The notes: generated by a model not told the origin, from the sequence alone. A stretch of 64,000 bases of DNA from Dyadobacter sp. CY347 (GCF_021502655.1 NZ_JAKFFT010000006.1:1-64000), one strand, 5' to 3'. Counted from the stretch's first letter, positions 43,487 through 53,376 are shown. Made by a program: numbers and translations.

Positions 43487-43919
43487 CCCGCATGCGCCCA
43501 TTGACAGGACTACATTACGCAATTGGGTAACTTCTGCATCTCCGGAATCCACTGAACAAGATATTAGTGAAAAAACCTTCCTTACCCTGCTTCAACAGGT
43601 TAGTCTGGAAGGGTTGTCGCAAAATATCCGCGAGAGAAAGAAATACGCCGAATATATTTTCTGGATGGTTTCGATCTGGCTCGTAATGGTAATTATGCTC
43701 GTTTGGCTGAATGGCCTTGGAGAAATATATTGTTACAATTTTCTGGAACCATTGCTGCGCAGCGGAGTCAAATATATCAGCTTTAAATTTGAGCTTTCAG
43801 ACGCAGTTTTGATTGCGCTGATCACGACGGCAACCGTTAATATTACTACATTCTTTCTGGTCGTTACCAAATATCTTTTCCCTAACACGCCTGACAAGGA
43901 CAGTCCGCCTGTCGAGTAA
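43449..43919 (+). CDS. Two-helix membrane protein, candidate PanT-type toxin
   Basis: The reading frame begins inside the upstream Panacea gene, at a TTG at 43449, and encodes 156 residues. A polar N-terminus of about 65 residues includes EKTFLTLLQQVSLEGLSQNI and the basic RERKK. It is followed by two membrane helices at about 68-90 (YIFWMVSIWLVMVIMLVWLNGL) and 117-141 (DAVLIALITTATVNITTFFL). The overlap suggests translational coupling. Some Panacea-linked toxins are membrane-active, which makes this a toxin candidate. Other roles, such as a membrane partner of the Panacea protein, are possible. Confidence 0.65.
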   Translation: MSSKSNPPSPQSNPHAPIDRTTLRNWVTSASPESTEQDISEKTFLTLLQQVSLEGLSQNIRERKKYAEYIFWMVSIWLVMVIMLVWLNGLGEIYCYNFLEPLLRSGVKYISFKFELSDAVLIALITTATVNITTFFLVVTKYLFPNTPDKDSPPVE

Positions 43920-43921
43920 CA

Positions 43922-44515
43922 TTAAATTTCGTCATCCTTTTTTGCCCTTACTTTATTTGTGGTTTCTTTTCGTGACCATTGATAAACTACTTTTTTAAAG
44001 CGCAGGTCTTGAATGATCGGCTTGATGTTAGCAAAAAAAGCATCTTTGGTCTTTTCATTGGCAAATAGATCACCTTTGAAAGTCAAGGTATCCTGCCTCG
44101 GACCTGACACGGCAATGTCGATTTTCTGGCCGCCAAGAACTTCTTTCTTTGATTCGACATAGGTTGTCCGAAGTTCTGGAAATTCCTTGGTTTGTACCTC
44201 AATGATTTTCTTTTCCAAAATGTCAATCTGCGGTTCAATCACCTTGTCTTTACTGCCTTTTACTTCATTAAAAAGCGAAGTGTTCGACTTGTGCCATGAC
44301 AATCTGGTTGCGATATCCTGTTTGGACATATCACTTTTCAAATTCCGGTCAATGTCAACAATCTTGTTTTGAACAAATAGTAGCACATTCTTGCCTTCTG
44401 CGGCAGTAAGTTTTTTAGGGGTCAGGAAATAAATGCCGAATCCAATCACAGCAGCGGCGATCAGGACATAAGCGATATATTTAAATGCATTTCCTTTACG
44501 AGGATTTTCTTCCAT
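43922..44515 (-). CDS. Single-pass membrane protein of unknown function
   Basis: The 197-residue product has a cytoplasmic basic N-terminus (ENPRKGNAFK), one membrane helix at about residues 13-31 (YIAYVLIAAAVIGFGIYFL) and a periplasmic part. The part after the helix begins with a helical stretch (NVLLFVQNKIVDIDRNLKSD) and a charged coiled-coil-like region, then ends in beta-like strands (KIDIAVSGPRQDTLTFKGDL). No family was recognised. It is convergent with the Panacea pair: their stops are 2 bp apart. A TACCTTTG promoter box lies upstream. Confidence 0.6.
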   Translation of the reverse strand: MEENPRKGNAFKYIAYVLIAAAVIGFGIYFLTPKKLTAAEGKNVLLFVQNKIVDIDRNLKSDMSKQDIATRLSWHKSNTSLFNEVKGSKDKVIEPQIDILEKKIIEVQTKEFPELRTTYVESKKEVLGGQKIDIAVSGPRQDTLTFKGDLFANEKTKDAFFANIKPIIQDLRFKKVVYQWSRKETTNKVRAKKDDEI

Positions 44516-44540
44516 TTGTAGTGATAATCATGTTTCAATA

Positions 44541-44548
44541 CAAAGGTA
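44541..44548 (-). promoter_or_regulatory. Bacteroidota -7 box
   Basis: The minus strand reads TACCTTTG, 26 nt upstream of the ATG at 44515. Confidence 0.5.
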
Positions 44549-44657
44549 AAAACGCCGTTCCAGGCGCTGACGGCCTAGTTTAGCAACCTCTCGTGCAGCT
44601 ATTTCCCCAGAGTGTATACGTTTTGTTTGGGGTGGTTTAGGGCAATCCCAAAAACGC

Positions 44658-44689
44658 AAAAAGGCCGCGAACTTTCGTTTGCGACCTTT
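44658..44689 (-). terminator. Terminator of the initiator tRNA
   Basis: On the minus strand AAAGGTCGC and GCGGCCTTT (one G-U pair) form a hairpin followed by T residues. It lies 7 nt beyond the tRNA 3' end. Confidence 0.75.
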
Positions 44690-44695
44690 CTCTTG

Positions 44696-44768
<73 letters not shown>

Positions 44769-44787
44769 GTGTTGTTGAATTGGAGTG

Positions 44788-44795
44788 CAAACATA
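44788..44795 (-). promoter_or_regulatory. Bacteroidota -7 box for tRNA-fMet
   Basis: The minus strand reads TATGTTTG, a TAnnTTTG match about 20 nt upstream of the tRNA 5' end. Confidence 0.5.
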
Positions 44796-44902
44796 CGACT
44801 ATTTTGGAATATAACGCAAGTTTTGAGGGAAAAATAAATGCGGATTTTTTGTAATCATGCTCCTTAACAATCATTTATAGCAATTTCATGGGCGGAAAAC
44901 CG

Positions 44903-44910
44903 TACTTTTG
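44903..44910 (+). promoter_or_regulatory. Bacteroidota -7 box for era
   Basis: TACTTTTG lies 19 nt upstream of the era ATG at 44930. Confidence 0.5.
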
Positions 44911-44929
44911 TGTGATTTTTAAGTAACAC

Positions 44930-45853
44930 ATGGAAGACAAGACAGAAATAACAACTCCTTTTCGCAACCACCGCGCGGGTTTCGTCAGTATTATTGGCAA
45001 GCCTAATGTTGGTAAATCCACGCTGATGAACGTTCTGGTGGGCGAAAGGATGTCAATCATTACCTCGAAGGCCCAGACCACGCGCCACCGCATCATGGGA
45101 ATTCTGAATGGTAAGCATGAAGATATTCCGTTTCAGCTGGTTTATTCGGATACACCCGGGGTAATTAAGCCGGCTTACAAGCTCCACGATTCGATGATGA
45201 CTTTTGTAAAAGGCTCATTAGAAGACGCTGACGTGGTTTTATTCGTGGCGGAAGTAGGAGAAAAAGTCACGGATCATGAAGTTCTGCCGTTATTGAAGCG
45301 CGCCGACGCACCGATCGTGCTTGTTTTGAATAAAATAGATTTGTCCGACCAGGAGCATGTTGATCTAAAAATGGCTGAGTGGGAAGCGGCGATCCAGCCA
45401 GATGCGATCATACCCATTTCCGCATTGCACCAGGCTAACATTGCCACGCTTTTTGATGCCGTTATTACCAGGTTACCCTTTCACCCGCCGTATTTCGAGG
45501 AGGATGAACTTACCGATAAACCTGAGCGTTTCTTTGCTTCCGAAATCATCCGCGAAAAGATCTTTCTGAATTATCGCCAGGAAATTCCATACAGCTCCGA
45601 AGTTGTAATTACAGAATTTAAAGAACGGGATGACATGATCGTTATCCGCGCGGAAATCCTTGTGGAACGCAAAAGCCAAAAGGGAATTATTATTGGAGAA
45701 AAAGGGGAAATGCTGAAAAAGATCGGAACGCAGGCCAGGCATGATATGGAGGCGTTTTTTAGTAAAAAAGTATTTCTGGAACAACACGTGCGGGTTGAGC
45801 CGGACTGGAGAAGTAAAGAAAACAAGCTAAGGCAATTTGGCTACGACGAATAA
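44930..45853 (+). CDS. era: GTPase Era
   Basis: Era is a GTPase that assists 16S rRNA maturation and 30S assembly. The 307-residue product has the G1 motif GKPNVGKSTLMN, the DTPGV G3 motif, NKID (G4) and ISALHQ (G5), then a C-terminal KH domain with IIIGEKGEMLKKIGTQAR and LEQHVRVEPDWR. It is normal in length. It lies 64 nt upstream of der with no terminator between, so the two ribosome-assembly GTPases are likely cotranscribed. Confidence 0.97.
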   Translation: MEDKTEITTPFRNHRAGFVSIIGKPNVGKSTLMNVLVGERMSIITSKAQTTRHRIMGILNGKHEDIPFQLVYSDTPGVIKPAYKLHDSMMTFVKGSLEDADVVLFVAEVGEKVTDHEVLPLLKRADAPIVLVLNKIDLSDQEHVDLKMAEWEAAIQPDAIIPISALHQANIATLFDAVITRLPFHPPYFEEDELTDKPERFFASEIIREKIFLNYRQEIPYSSEVVITEFKERDDMIVIRAEILVERKSQKGIIIGEKGEMLKKIGTQARHDMEAFFSKKVFLEQHVRVEPDWRSKENKLRQFGYDE

Positions 45854-45917
45854 TTTATAATAAAAGAAAGAAGGGCGGTTGATTGCAAACCGCTTGGACC
45901 ACATTAATTAATACAAA

Positions 45918-47228
45918 ATGGCAAATATAATTTCAATCGTTGGGCGTCCGAATGTGGGCAAATCCACATTATTTAACCGCCTTACAGAAAGCCGTAAAGC
46001 GATCATGGACAACCAGAGCGGCGTTACCCGTGACCGGCATTATGGTTATGGTGAATGGACCGATCAATATTTTACAGTAATCGACACCGGCGGTTATGTC
46101 GTTGGTTCAGAAGATATTTTTGAAGGCGCAATTCGTGAGCAGGTTGAGCTCGCATTGGAAGAATCCACGGTGGTTTTGTTCATGGTCGACACGATGACGG
46201 GGCTTACGGATCTGGATAAGGACTTTGCAAATGTGCTTAGGCGCGTTAATAAGCCAGTTTATCTGGTTGCTAACAAAGCCGAAACGCAGGAGCGTTACCA
46301 GTCTGCCGCTGAATTTTATGAATTAGGACTTGGCGATCAGATCTTCGCTATTTCTGCACAAACCGGTTTTGGAACCGGTGAATTGCTGGATCAGGTGATT
46401 ACACATTTTGAAACACCGGGTATTGAAGATCCTGAGGCTGGAATCCCGCGTATTGCGATCATGGGTAGGCCGAATGTGGGTAAATCTTCTTTCCTGAATG
46501 TGCTTACAGGCACGGACAGGAGCATTGTGACGGACATTGCAGGCACAACGCGCGACGCCATTCACACGCATTATAATGCATTTGGGATGGAGTTTATCTT
46601 AACGGATACTGCCGGACTTCGCCGCAAATCACGCGTTAACGAAGACATTGAATATTACTCGACATTGCGTTCGGTGAAGGCGATGGAGGAATCGGATGTT
46701 TGTATCATTCTTTTGGATGCGACATTGGGCCTAGAAGGTCAGGATATGAACATTATCGGCCAGGCTGATAAGGCGAAGAAGGGCATTGTGATCATGGTGA
46801 ACAAATGGGATTTGGTTGAAAAGGATTCTAAAACGGCTGATACATTTAAAAAAGCACTTTTGGAAAGACTTGCTCCTATGAACTACATGCCGATCATTTT
46901 TGCGTCCGTGGTTGAAAAGCAGCGGATTCACCAGGTGATGGAAAAGGCAATGGAGGTTTATAAAAACAAAACTAAAAAAATCACGACTTCGAAATTAAAT
47001 GAAGTGATGCAGGCCGAGATCGAAAAATACCCGCCACCGGCAGACAGAGGAAAGTATATCAACATTAAGTATATGATCCAGCTGCCAACACCATCGCCGA
47101 CATTCGTGTTTTTCAGCAGTAATCCAAAGCATGTGAAAGACCCATATTTGCGTTATCTTGAAAACAGGATGCGCGAAAACTTCGATTTTTCGGGCGTACC
47201 GATCACCATTTTCTTCCGGGAAAAATAA
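45918..47228 (+). CDS. der: GTPase Der (EngA)
   Basis: Der has two tandem GTPase domains and a KH-like C-terminus and acts in 50S assembly. Both G1 motifs are seen: GRPNVGKSTLFN at residues 8-19 and GRPNVGKSSFLN around 184. The two G3 motifs read DTGGY and DTAGL, and NKAE and NKWD mark G4. The 436 residues match the family. A hairpin terminator follows 23 nt after the stop. Confidence 0.97.
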   Translation: MANIISIVGRPNVGKSTLFNRLTESRKAIMDNQSGVTRDRHYGYGEWTDQYFTVIDTGGYVVGSEDIFEGAIREQVELALEESTVVLFMVDTMTGLTDLDKDFANVLRRVNKPVYLVANKAETQERYQSAAEFYELGLGDQIFAISAQTGFGTGELLDQVITHFETPGIEDPEAGIPRIAIMGRPNVGKSSFLNVLTGTDRSIVTDIAGTTRDAIHTHYNAFGMEFILTDTAGLRRKSRVNEDIEYYSTLRSVKAMEESDVCIILLDATLGLEGQDMNIIGQADKAKKGIVIMVNKWDLVEKDSKTADTFKKALLERLAPMNYMPIIFASVVEKQRIHQVMEKAMEVYKNKTKKITTSKLNEVMQAEIEKYPPPADRGKYINIKYMIQLPTPSPTFVFFSSNPKHVKDPYLRYLENRMRENFDFSGVPITIFFREK

Positions 47229-47251
47229 GATACAATACATAATAACAAGGC

Positions 47252-47289
47252 AAAACGCCGGAGCGAGATTGTTCCGGCGTTTTTGTTTT
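47252..47289 (+). terminator. Terminator of era-der
   Basis: AAAACGCCGGA and TCCGGCGTTTT pair around a short loop and are followed by T residues. Confidence 0.85.
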
Positions 47290-47487
47290 ATCGTTCATCT
47301 ACTACATTTCGGCAGGTAAATTACCTGTTTCGTCTTTTTTTATATCTGAGCTGCAACCTTTTAAATTATATTTACATCTGTTAATACGAAGGTGCTACCG
47401 TCCAACATTTTTAGGTGTCAGAAAAATTTTTCCTAAAAATTGTTAAAAACAAGGTACTATGTATTGCAAGATACCTATTAAAACATA
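47290..47487. other. Upstream region of the small secreted protein gene
   Basis: No gene was seen. A 9-bp perfect inverted repeat (ATTTTTAGG at 47407-47415, CCTAAAAAT at 47432-47440) encloses the palindrome GAAAAATTTTTC (47421-47432). It lies about 50 nt upstream of the -7 box at 47488 and could be an operator or a hairpin. Confidence 0.4.
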
Positions 47488-47495
47488 TATATTTG
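47488..47495 (+). promoter_or_regulatory. Bacteroidota -7 box
   Basis: TATATTTG lies 63 nt upstream of the ATG at 47559. The spacing to a TTG near 47464 is 21 nt. Confidence 0.45.
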
Positions 47496-47558
47496 TAGAG
47501 TCAATTAGTTACAACAGAATCGCATCCTGATTTTTCTCTGAACGACCGAAACATAGCC

Positions 47559-47942
47559 ATGAAAACACTTAAAATATTTACGCTCCTCGTTCTTTTCAGC
47601 CTTCAGGCTGGTGCAACCGGATATTCTCATAACATGTTTGTAGCACATAAAAAGTTACAGGCAGGCAAAGAATGCACGCAGCCAAGTGAAAGGATTGTTG
47701 AAAAGAAAGCAAAACCTGCAAAATTGGTTAAGCACCACGCAAGTGTGAAGCGCGTTACAGCAATCACTGCACAATTCAGCAGCAACACGCAGAAGATGAC
47801 ACTAAATGAAAGGATCCTGGAAGCAGGGCCGTCTTCTTTCTTTACCAACGAGGAAGAAAGTGATAGCGGTGATTCAATTGTTACCAAATTGGTAGCGTTC
47901 GTCCGCTTCACTATTTATACTTTCATCGGGTTGCCAAGCTGA
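47559..47942 (+). CDS. Small secreted basic protein, 127 residues
   Basis: The product has a clear signal peptide (MKTLKIFTLLVLFSLQAGATG). The mature part is rich in Lys, His and Ser (KKAKPAKLVKHHASVKRVT), then an acidic stretch (NEEESDSGD), and ends in a hydrophobic helix (IVTKLVAFVRFTIYTFIGLPS). No family was recognised. It stands alone between a promoter box and a strong terminator, so it is expressed independently. The helix at the C-terminus may anchor it in a membrane. Confidence 0.65.
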   Translation: MKTLKIFTLLVLFSLQAGATGYSHNMFVAHKKLQAGKECTQPSERIVEKKAKPAKLVKHHASVKRVTAITAQFSSNTQKMTLNERILEAGPSSFFTNEEESDSGDSIVTKLVAFVRFTIYTFIGLPS

Positions 47943-47966
47943 TCCGGCAAATATTCACCATGAATT

Positions 47967-48007
47967 AAAAAAGCTGCAACTTTCAATAGTTGCAGCTTTT
48001 TTGTTTT
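47967..48007. terminator. Bidirectional terminator
   Basis: AAAAAAGCTGCAACT and AGTTGCAGCTTTTTT form a long hairpin with A and T runs on both sides. It can end the small secreted protein gene and the convergent FAA-hydrolase-family gene. Confidence 0.85.
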
Positions 48008-48844
48008 TCAGCCAACCACATTTGTCAGCGTCCCAATGGGCTCAATGGAAATGTGGACGATATCGCCTTGTTGTAATGTAAAATCGGATGGGGGAATAAT
48101 GCCAGTGCCGGTCATAAGATAAGCGCCGTGCGGGAAAGCCATTTCAAGGAAAAGATAACGAAGCAACTCGTCCGGCTTGCGTTTCATCTGGGATAATGTC
48201 ACTTCGCCGCTGAAAACTTCTTCGCCGCAGCGAACAATGGCAATGTCGATCACCGTGTCTTCACCAAGCGCAAATTCCGGCACAAATAAGCACGGGCCCA
48301 AGGCCGCGCTGCCTGTATAAGACTTAGCCTGAGGAAGATACAAAGGATTTTCGCCTTCAATGCTCCTTGAACTCATGTCATTTCCAATGGTATAACCCAC
48401 CAATGTTCCGGATGAGGAAGCAAACAATGTCAGCTCAGGCTCGGGCACATCCCAGGTGGAATCGCGACGGATGCGGACGGTTCCGTGGTTTCCTACAACG
48501 CGCCAGGCCGTTGATTTGAAGAAAAGCTCTGGTCTTTCCGCTTCGTAAACGCGGTCATAAAAACTTCCGCCGCCTGCTTTTTCGGATTCTTCCATGCGGG
48601 CCGTGCGGCTTCTGAAATAAGTTACGCCCGAAGCCCAAACTTCCTGAGAACCAATAGGCGCCAGGATTTCCGGCATGAGGTTATCGTCTGTGAATGTTAT
48701 TGGAATGAGGCTCTCGATCTGAATTTCAAGCCACTCGTACAGATCATCCCGGTTCACTGCCAGATCCCAGTCTGTTTCGTGTAAACGATAGAAAAGGTCG
48801 TCTCTTTCCAGCAGGATGCCGTTTTCTGTTTTATATAACTTCAT
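48008..48844 (-). CDS. Fumarylacetoacetate hydrolase family protein
   Basis: The 278-residue product has the FAH-type fold with [37 protein letters not shown] and [26 protein letters not shown] as core elements. The Glu-rich metal site (PEPELT) and the later [13 protein letters not shown] are in family order. Members include 2-keto-3-deoxy-sugar-acid dehydratases and fumarylpyruvate hydrolases, and the N-terminal part is closest in style to the 2-dehydro-3-deoxy-arabonate dehydratase group. Its substrate is not fixed by context. Confidence 0.83.
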   Translation of the reverse strand: MKLYKTENGILLERDDLFYRLHETDWDLAVNRDDLYEWLEIQIESLIPITFTDDNLMPEILAPIGSQEVWASGVTYFRSRTARMEESEKAGGGSFYDRVYEAERPELFFKSTAWRVVGNHGTVRIRRDSTWDVPEPELTLFASSSGTLVGYTIGNDMSSRSIEGENPLYLPQAKSYTGSAALGPCLFVPEFALGEDTVIDIAIVRCGEEVFSGEVTLSQMKRKPDELLRYLFLEMAFPHGAYLMTGTGIIPPSDFTLQQGDIVHISIEPIGTLTNVVG

Positions 48845-48937
48845 AGAAATCGCATTTTTGGTTTCGGTTCAATAAGACTTTTTCTTATTGTCTTTACTGC
48901 ATAAGCTACGATTCTTACTTGCAATCGGGCTATTTGG

Positions 48938-51802
48938 CTAAATTTTGTCTTTCAAAAAAGCGGCTGTGTAATTGTCTTCGATCTTCGCCATGTCTTCCGG
49001 TGTCCCGGCAAATGTGAGATAACCGCCGCCATCGCCGCCTTCGGGACCAAGATCCAGGATCCAGTCGGCGCTTTTGATGATTTCCATATTATGCTCGATA
49101 ATGATCACGCTGTCGCCCTGGTCCACCAATGCATTAATGGCTTTCAAAAGTTTTTTAATGTCATGAAAATGCAGTCCGGTTGTTGGTTCATCGAAGATAA
49201 AAAGTGTTTTTCCTTTGTTCGAAGAGCCTTTTCCAAGGAACGAGGCCAGTTTCACACGTTGCGCTTCTCCGCCCGATAATGTGTTGGAAGATTGTCCCAG
49301 ACCCACATAACCAAGCCCAACTTCCTGTAATGGCATCAGCTTTTCAACCAATTTCGGTTCGGTCGGTTTGAAAAACTCAATGGCTTCATCCACGGTCATA
49401 TCCAGGATTTCAGCTACGTCTTTTTCGTTGTAACGCACTTCCTGAATTTCCTGCTTGAATCTTTTCCCATTACAGCCTTCACATTTAAGATAAATGTCGG
49501 CCATAAACTGCATTTCGATCTTCACCTGGCCTTCGCCCTGACAAATTTCACAGCGTCCGCCGTCCACATTGAATGAGAAATGTGAAGGCTTGTAACTCCG
49601 CGCTTTCGACAATGGCAGATCAGCCATCATTTGGCGGATATAATCGTATGCTTTAATGTAAGTAACCGGATTGGAGCGCGAAGATTTTCCGATCGGGTTC
49701 TGGTCGATCATTTCCACTGCTTCGATCCTGTCAATGCTTCCGGTCAGCTCGTCAAACTTTCCAACTTCTTCGCTGAATTCCCCTTTCATGCGCATTAATG
49801 CAGGATAAAGGATTTTGCGGATCAATGTTGATTTCCCAGAACCGCTCACGCCGGTAACAACCGTTAATGTGTTCAACGGAATGGTTACGTCGAGTTCTTT
49901 GAGGTTATTTTCCCGTGCTCCCTTGATCTTCAAGTGGTGCAATGACTTCCTTCTTACTTTTGGAACGGGAATAGAATCATTTCCCAATAGGAAATCCAAT
50001 GTATGGGACTTGACGCCGGCATCATCATTATCGGTATAGCCATTGTTTTTCAACTCAGAAATATCTTCCCAATTTCCCTGAAAAACCACGTGCCCGCCGC
50101 CTGTTCCGGCTTCCGGGCCAATATCAATGATCTGATCCGCAGCGTGCATGACTTCTTCTTCGTGTTCCACAACAATCACTGTGTTGCCCAGATCGCGTAA
50201 CGATTCGAGTACGCCGACAAGGCGTTGCGTGTCTCGCGGGTGCAAACCAATGCTGGGCTCATCTAAAATATACATGGAGCCCACCAATGCACTTCCCAGC
50301 GAAGTTGCCAGTTTGATCCGCTGAAATTCACCACCGGATAATGAGCTGGTAAGGCGGTTTAATGTCAGATAACCCAAACCAACGCGGTTCATGTAATCCA
50401 GTCGGGTTTCAATTTCAGTTAAAACCCGCCTCGCAATCTGCCGGTCGTGCTCGCTGATTTCCAGGTTTTGGAAAAAAACAGTAACATCCTTAATCGGCAT
50501 TAACACAAGGTCTGTAATGGAAGCTCCACCCAGTTTTACAAATGAAGCGTCTTTCCTCAGCCGGGATCCACGGCAATCCGGGCAGGTTGTGCGGCCGCGA
50601 AAACGCGAAAGCATGACCCGATATTGAATTTTATAAGTCTGGGTTTCCAGCTCAGCGACGAAGTCATTCAGCCCCTGAAAATGCTTGTTACCCGTCCAGA
50701 GCAGGTCTTTTTGTTCCTGTGTAAGATCTTTATAGGGTCTGTGGATCGGAAAATCAAATTTTGCAGCATTGCGGACAAGCGGCGTCAGCCATTCGCCCAT
50801 TTTCTCCGTCCGCCAGGGAGCAATTGCGCCTTCGTATACAGACAGGCCTTTATCCGGAATCACCAGATCAGGGTCAATGCCCAATATTTTACCAAAACCC
50901 TCACACCTTTTGCAGGCACCGTAAGGATTATTGAAACTAAAAAGATTCACAGTCGGCTCCTCGAATGACATGCCATCCAGCTCGAACTTATCGGAGAAAA
51001 CCTTACGCTCACCATTCAAGACTTGCACAATACAAATACCCTCTCCTTCAAAAAACGCAGTTTGTACAGAATCGGAAAGACGATATTGCGTGTCCTCGTC
51101 ATCGTGCTTTACGCCCGCACGGTCGATCAGGATGAAAACCTGATTTCCAGCCTGCGGATAATTGTCCGGATTTTCCAGAATATCTTCAATAGAAACAACC
51201 TCATCATTGAGATAAATTCTGTTATATCCTTTTGATAATAAAATGGTTAGCTCCTCTTCCTGCGTGCGCCCTTCGCGAATGTGCAATGGCGCCAGGATCA
51301 TGACTCGTGTGCCTTCCTCATGCCCGAGCATGAAATTGACAACATCCGTAACCGTATCTTTTCTCACCAATTCCCCCGAAACAGGCGAATAAGTGTGCCC
51401 TATGCGGGCAAAGAGCAATTTGAGATAATCATAAATTTCCGTGGAAGTCCCCACGGTAGAGCGAGGATTCCGTGTATTGACCTTTTGCTCAATGGCAATG
51501 GCAGGCGAAATGCCTTTGATATACTCCACCTCAGGCTTCTCCATACGGCCCAAAAACTGCCGCGCATAACTGCTCAAACTTTCCACATACATGCGCTGCC
51601 CTTCGGCAAACAATGTATCAAAAGCCAATGAAGACTTGCCTGAACCGGATAACCCTGTGATCACCACGAGTTTATTACGTGGAATAGCAACATCAACATT
51701 TTTAAGATTATTCACTCGGGCACCTTTGATCAGAATGTATTGTCTCGGATCCAGATCATCGAATTGAGCAGCCTCAATCCGCGGCACAGGTAATTGCATC
51801 AT
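48938..51802 (-). CDS. uvrA: UvrABC system protein A
   Basis: UvrA recognises damaged DNA in nucleotide excision repair. It has two ABC ATPase halves with Walker A motifs [14 protein letters not shown] and [11 protein letters not shown], two signature motifs ([29 protein letters not shown]) and zinc-finger CxxC pairs (CKRCEGF, CPDCRGS, CEICQGE, CEGCNGK). The frame opens at a GTG at 51844; the ATG at 51802 gives 954 residues, the usual length, and fits a promoter box at 51861. The in-frame ATG at 51799 is equally possible. Confidence 0.97.
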   Translation of the reverse strand: MMQLPVPRIEAAQFDDLDPRQYILIKGARVNNLKNVDVAIPRNKLVVITGLSGSGKSSLAFDTLFAEGQRMYVESLSSYARQFLGRMEKPEVEYIKGISPAIAIEQKVNTRNPRSTVGTSTEIYDYLKLLFARIGHTYSPVSGELVRKDTVTDVVNFMLGHEEGTRVMILAPLHIREGRTQEEELTILLSKGYNRIYLNDEVVSIEDILENPDNYPQAGNQVFILIDRAGVKHDDEDTQYRLSDSVQTAFFEGEGICIVQVLNGERKVFSDKFELDGMSFEEPTVNLFSFNNPYGACKRCEGFGKILGIDPDLVIPDKGLSVYEGAIAPWRTEKMGEWLTPLVRNAAKFDFPIHRPYKDLTQEQKDLLWTGNKHFQGLNDFVAELETQTYKIQYRVMLSRFRGRTTCPDCRGSRLRKDASFVKLGGASITDLVLMPIKDVTVFFQNLEISEHDRQIARRVLTEIETRLDYMNRVGLGYLTLNRLTSSLSGGEFQRIKLATSLGSALVGSMYILDEPSIGLHPRDTQRLVGVLESLRDLGNTVIVVEHEEEVMHAADQIIDIGPEAGTGGGHVVFQGNWEDISELKNNGYTDNDDAGVKSHTLDFLLGNDSIPVPKVRRKSLHHLKIKGARENNLKELDVTIPLNTLTVVTGVSGSGKSTLIRKILYPALMRMKGEFSEEVGKFDELTGSIDRIEAVEMIDQNPIGKSSRSNPVTYIKAYDYIRQMMADLPLSKARSYKPSHFSFNVDGGRCEICQGEGQVKIEMQFMADIYLKCEGCNGKRFKQEIQEVRYNEKDVAEILDMTVDEAIEFFKPTEPKLVEKLMPLQEVGLGYVGLGQSSNTLSGGEAQRVKLASFLGKGSSNKGKTLFIFDEPTTGLHFHDIKKLLKAINALVDQGDSVIIIEHNMEIIKSADWILDLGPEGGDGGGYLTFAGTPEDMAKIEDNYTAAFLKDKI

Positions 51803-51860
51803 AGAGAAATTAATGGGATAGCCGGCATATGTTTGGTCATGCACCGATCTTTATACTAAC

Positions 51861-51868
51861 CAAAAGTA
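51861..51868 (-). promoter_or_regulatory. Bacteroidota -7 box for uvrA
   Basis: The minus strand reads TACTTTTG, 58 nt upstream of ATG 51802. Confidence 0.45.
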
Positions 51869-51917
51869 CATTTATTTAGTTTGGCATTTCGGAGCAGAAT
51901 CTTCTGATACAGCCTTA

Positions 51918-52706
51918 TTACAACTGGACTGCATTTGCCTTCAAAAAAGTCATTCCCTTTTGCTCCGCTTCCTCAAAAATCGGATCGGCCAGATGCCCCC
52001 AGTTGGTAACATCGGACATGCAGTCGCTCAAAATAGTCACTTTGGATGCCAGTTCCGGCGCGTATTTCAGGATCTGGTTAATGCTCGTCGCCACGCAATG
52101 TGAACGTGCTTCGCCAGCAACCAGTATTTGGTCGAATGCTGAAAGATCATTTAAAAACCCCTGATCCAACTCCGTTTCCGGTGCATTAGCAACCGGAACT
52201 TGCGCGCGAAAAACGCCAAAATGCTCGGTTAAGGGGTTTGTTCCTTTAATTATTGCTTTATAATCCCGGCCCGTTCTGTGCGTCCAGGCGAGCAATGCTT
52301 CCATAATGGTGTCGTCCAGCGCTGCGCCTTTGGAACCGATGAGGCAATGTTCCGGCCAGATGAAATGTTTGAATTCACCTTCGGCTTCCAATGTTTCCAG
52401 ATATCGGATCACATAATCGCGGTCATAGCGCGGGGTCCACTTTCCTGATTTTACATTTGCAGCGGTAATCAGGGTAAATGGCGCCACGGTGTTGCCATTG
52501 GCATCTTCCCAAAACAGCGGATGCGCAATGTCCAGCACCTTATGCGTGTCCAGCGTGACAAAAATGCTGTCGATCTTTTCGCCTTCCAATGCAATCAGTC
52601 TGGCAATTCTTTCCACGTCCGTTTCGGCACCCGGGACGTAAAGCGCGCCTTTTGGGTTACAAAAATCAAATTGGGCATCAATGAGCAACAAGGCTGTTTT
52701 TTTCAT
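51918..52706 (-). CDS. Cysteine hydrolase, nicotinamidase/isochorismatase family
   Basis: From ATG 52706 the product has 262 residues and starts MKKTALLLIDAQFDFCNPKG, with the catalytic Asp in IDAQFDF and a Cys later in VAGEARSHCVATSIN. An ILSDCMSDVTN segment follows. Nicotinamidases deaminate nicotinamide to nicotinate for NAD salvage; nadD is also in this window. The frame opens at 52907, but that extra 67-residue part has no family support. A role as nicotinamidase is likely but not proven. Confidence 0.85.
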   Translation of the reverse strand: MKKTALLLIDAQFDFCNPKGALYVPGAETDVERIARLIALEGEKIDSIFVTLDTHKVLDIAHPLFWEDANGNTVAPFTLITAANVKSGKWTPRYDRDYVIRYLETLEAEGEFKHFIWPEHCLIGSKGAALDDTIMEALLAWTHRTGRDYKAIIKGTNPLTEHFGVFRAQVPVANAPETELDQGFLNDLSAFDQILVAGEARSHCVATSINQILKYAPELASKVTILSDCMSDVTNWGHLADPIFEEAEQKGMTFLKANAVQL

Positions 52707-52729
52707 TTCAAGAAGATTTTTTAGGCCAA

Positions 52730-53281
52730 TCAGCTTTCCAGTTCTTTGGGGATTTCCATCTGCCGTGCGTACATTTTGGAGCAAAGCGTGTAAAGCGAGG
52801 CCAGCATTCGGTTGGTATCCTTCATGTAGTCTACGCGGTAATCCTCGTCGAGCTTGTTGAATGCATTCAAAATAACCTGTGCCTTTTTGGCCAGATATAA
52901 TGCACAAGTGTCTGCACGGGAAGAATAAGTTTTTAAAATATTGGCATATTCTTCCATGAATGTGTTCATTAAGAACAGGTTAAGCTCAATGCTGCCAATT
53001 TTATCCTTGGTAACTTTCACATGATAAGCAATGTCGCCGCTCAGGTTGCGCATGTCCATGAGCACCCAGCCAGGCGTATTTTGGTTTGACTTCGAAGTCC
53101 TAGTAATGCGGCCGATAATTTCCTCCCGCCGTTCCGGAATTGTGGCGCTGTCTTCGATCAATTCGAAATGCAGCCGGTCGGCAAGCGTTTTATCTTTGGT
53201 GATCAGCCTCAGCAGCAGCTTATCCTTTTCTTTGGCCGGCATCTGGATAATCGCCTTTTTAAGTTGATCGGGTAATGCCAT
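52730..53281 (-). CDS. Conserved hypothetical protein, helical
   Basis: The 183-residue product is soluble and helical, with no signal peptide: LPDQLKKAIIQMPAKEKDKL at the start and KTYSSRADTCALYLAKKAQ in the middle. No motif was recognised. It lies 23 nt upstream of the nicotinamidase-like gene on the same strand, so the two may be cotranscribed. The conserved look and full-length frame on its own strand support a real gene. Confidence 0.65.
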   Translation of the reverse strand: MALPDQLKKAIIQMPAKEKDKLLLRLITKDKTLADRLHFELIEDSATIPERREEIIGRITRTSKSNQNTPGWVLMDMRNLSGDIAYHVKVTKDKIGSIELNLFLMNTFMEEYANILKTYSSRADTCALYLAKKAQVILNAFNKLDEDYRVDYMKDTNRMLASLYTLCSKMYARQMEIPKELES

Positions 53282-53376
53282 AAAGTAGGTTTAACATCCT
53301 TAAATTTACAATCTGCGAATACGGAATTAACTTTAATAAGCTCTATATTCCTTCGCTTTTGACAAAAATATCAGAT

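Noticed and set aside
42998-43919. Prophage remnant around the Panacea gene
   Set aside because: No integrase, structural or lysis gene is near, and both flanks are ordinary chromosomal genes.
48870-48890. Hairpin CAATAAG/CTTATTG as a terminator of uvrA
   Set aside because: The stem is short and AT-rich, and no T run follows it on the minus strand.
52707-52907. A 67-residue N-terminal extension of the nicotinamidase-like protein
   Set aside because: The family starts at the hydrophobic strand beginning MKKTALLLIDAQ. The extension overlaps the upstream gene and shows no domain.
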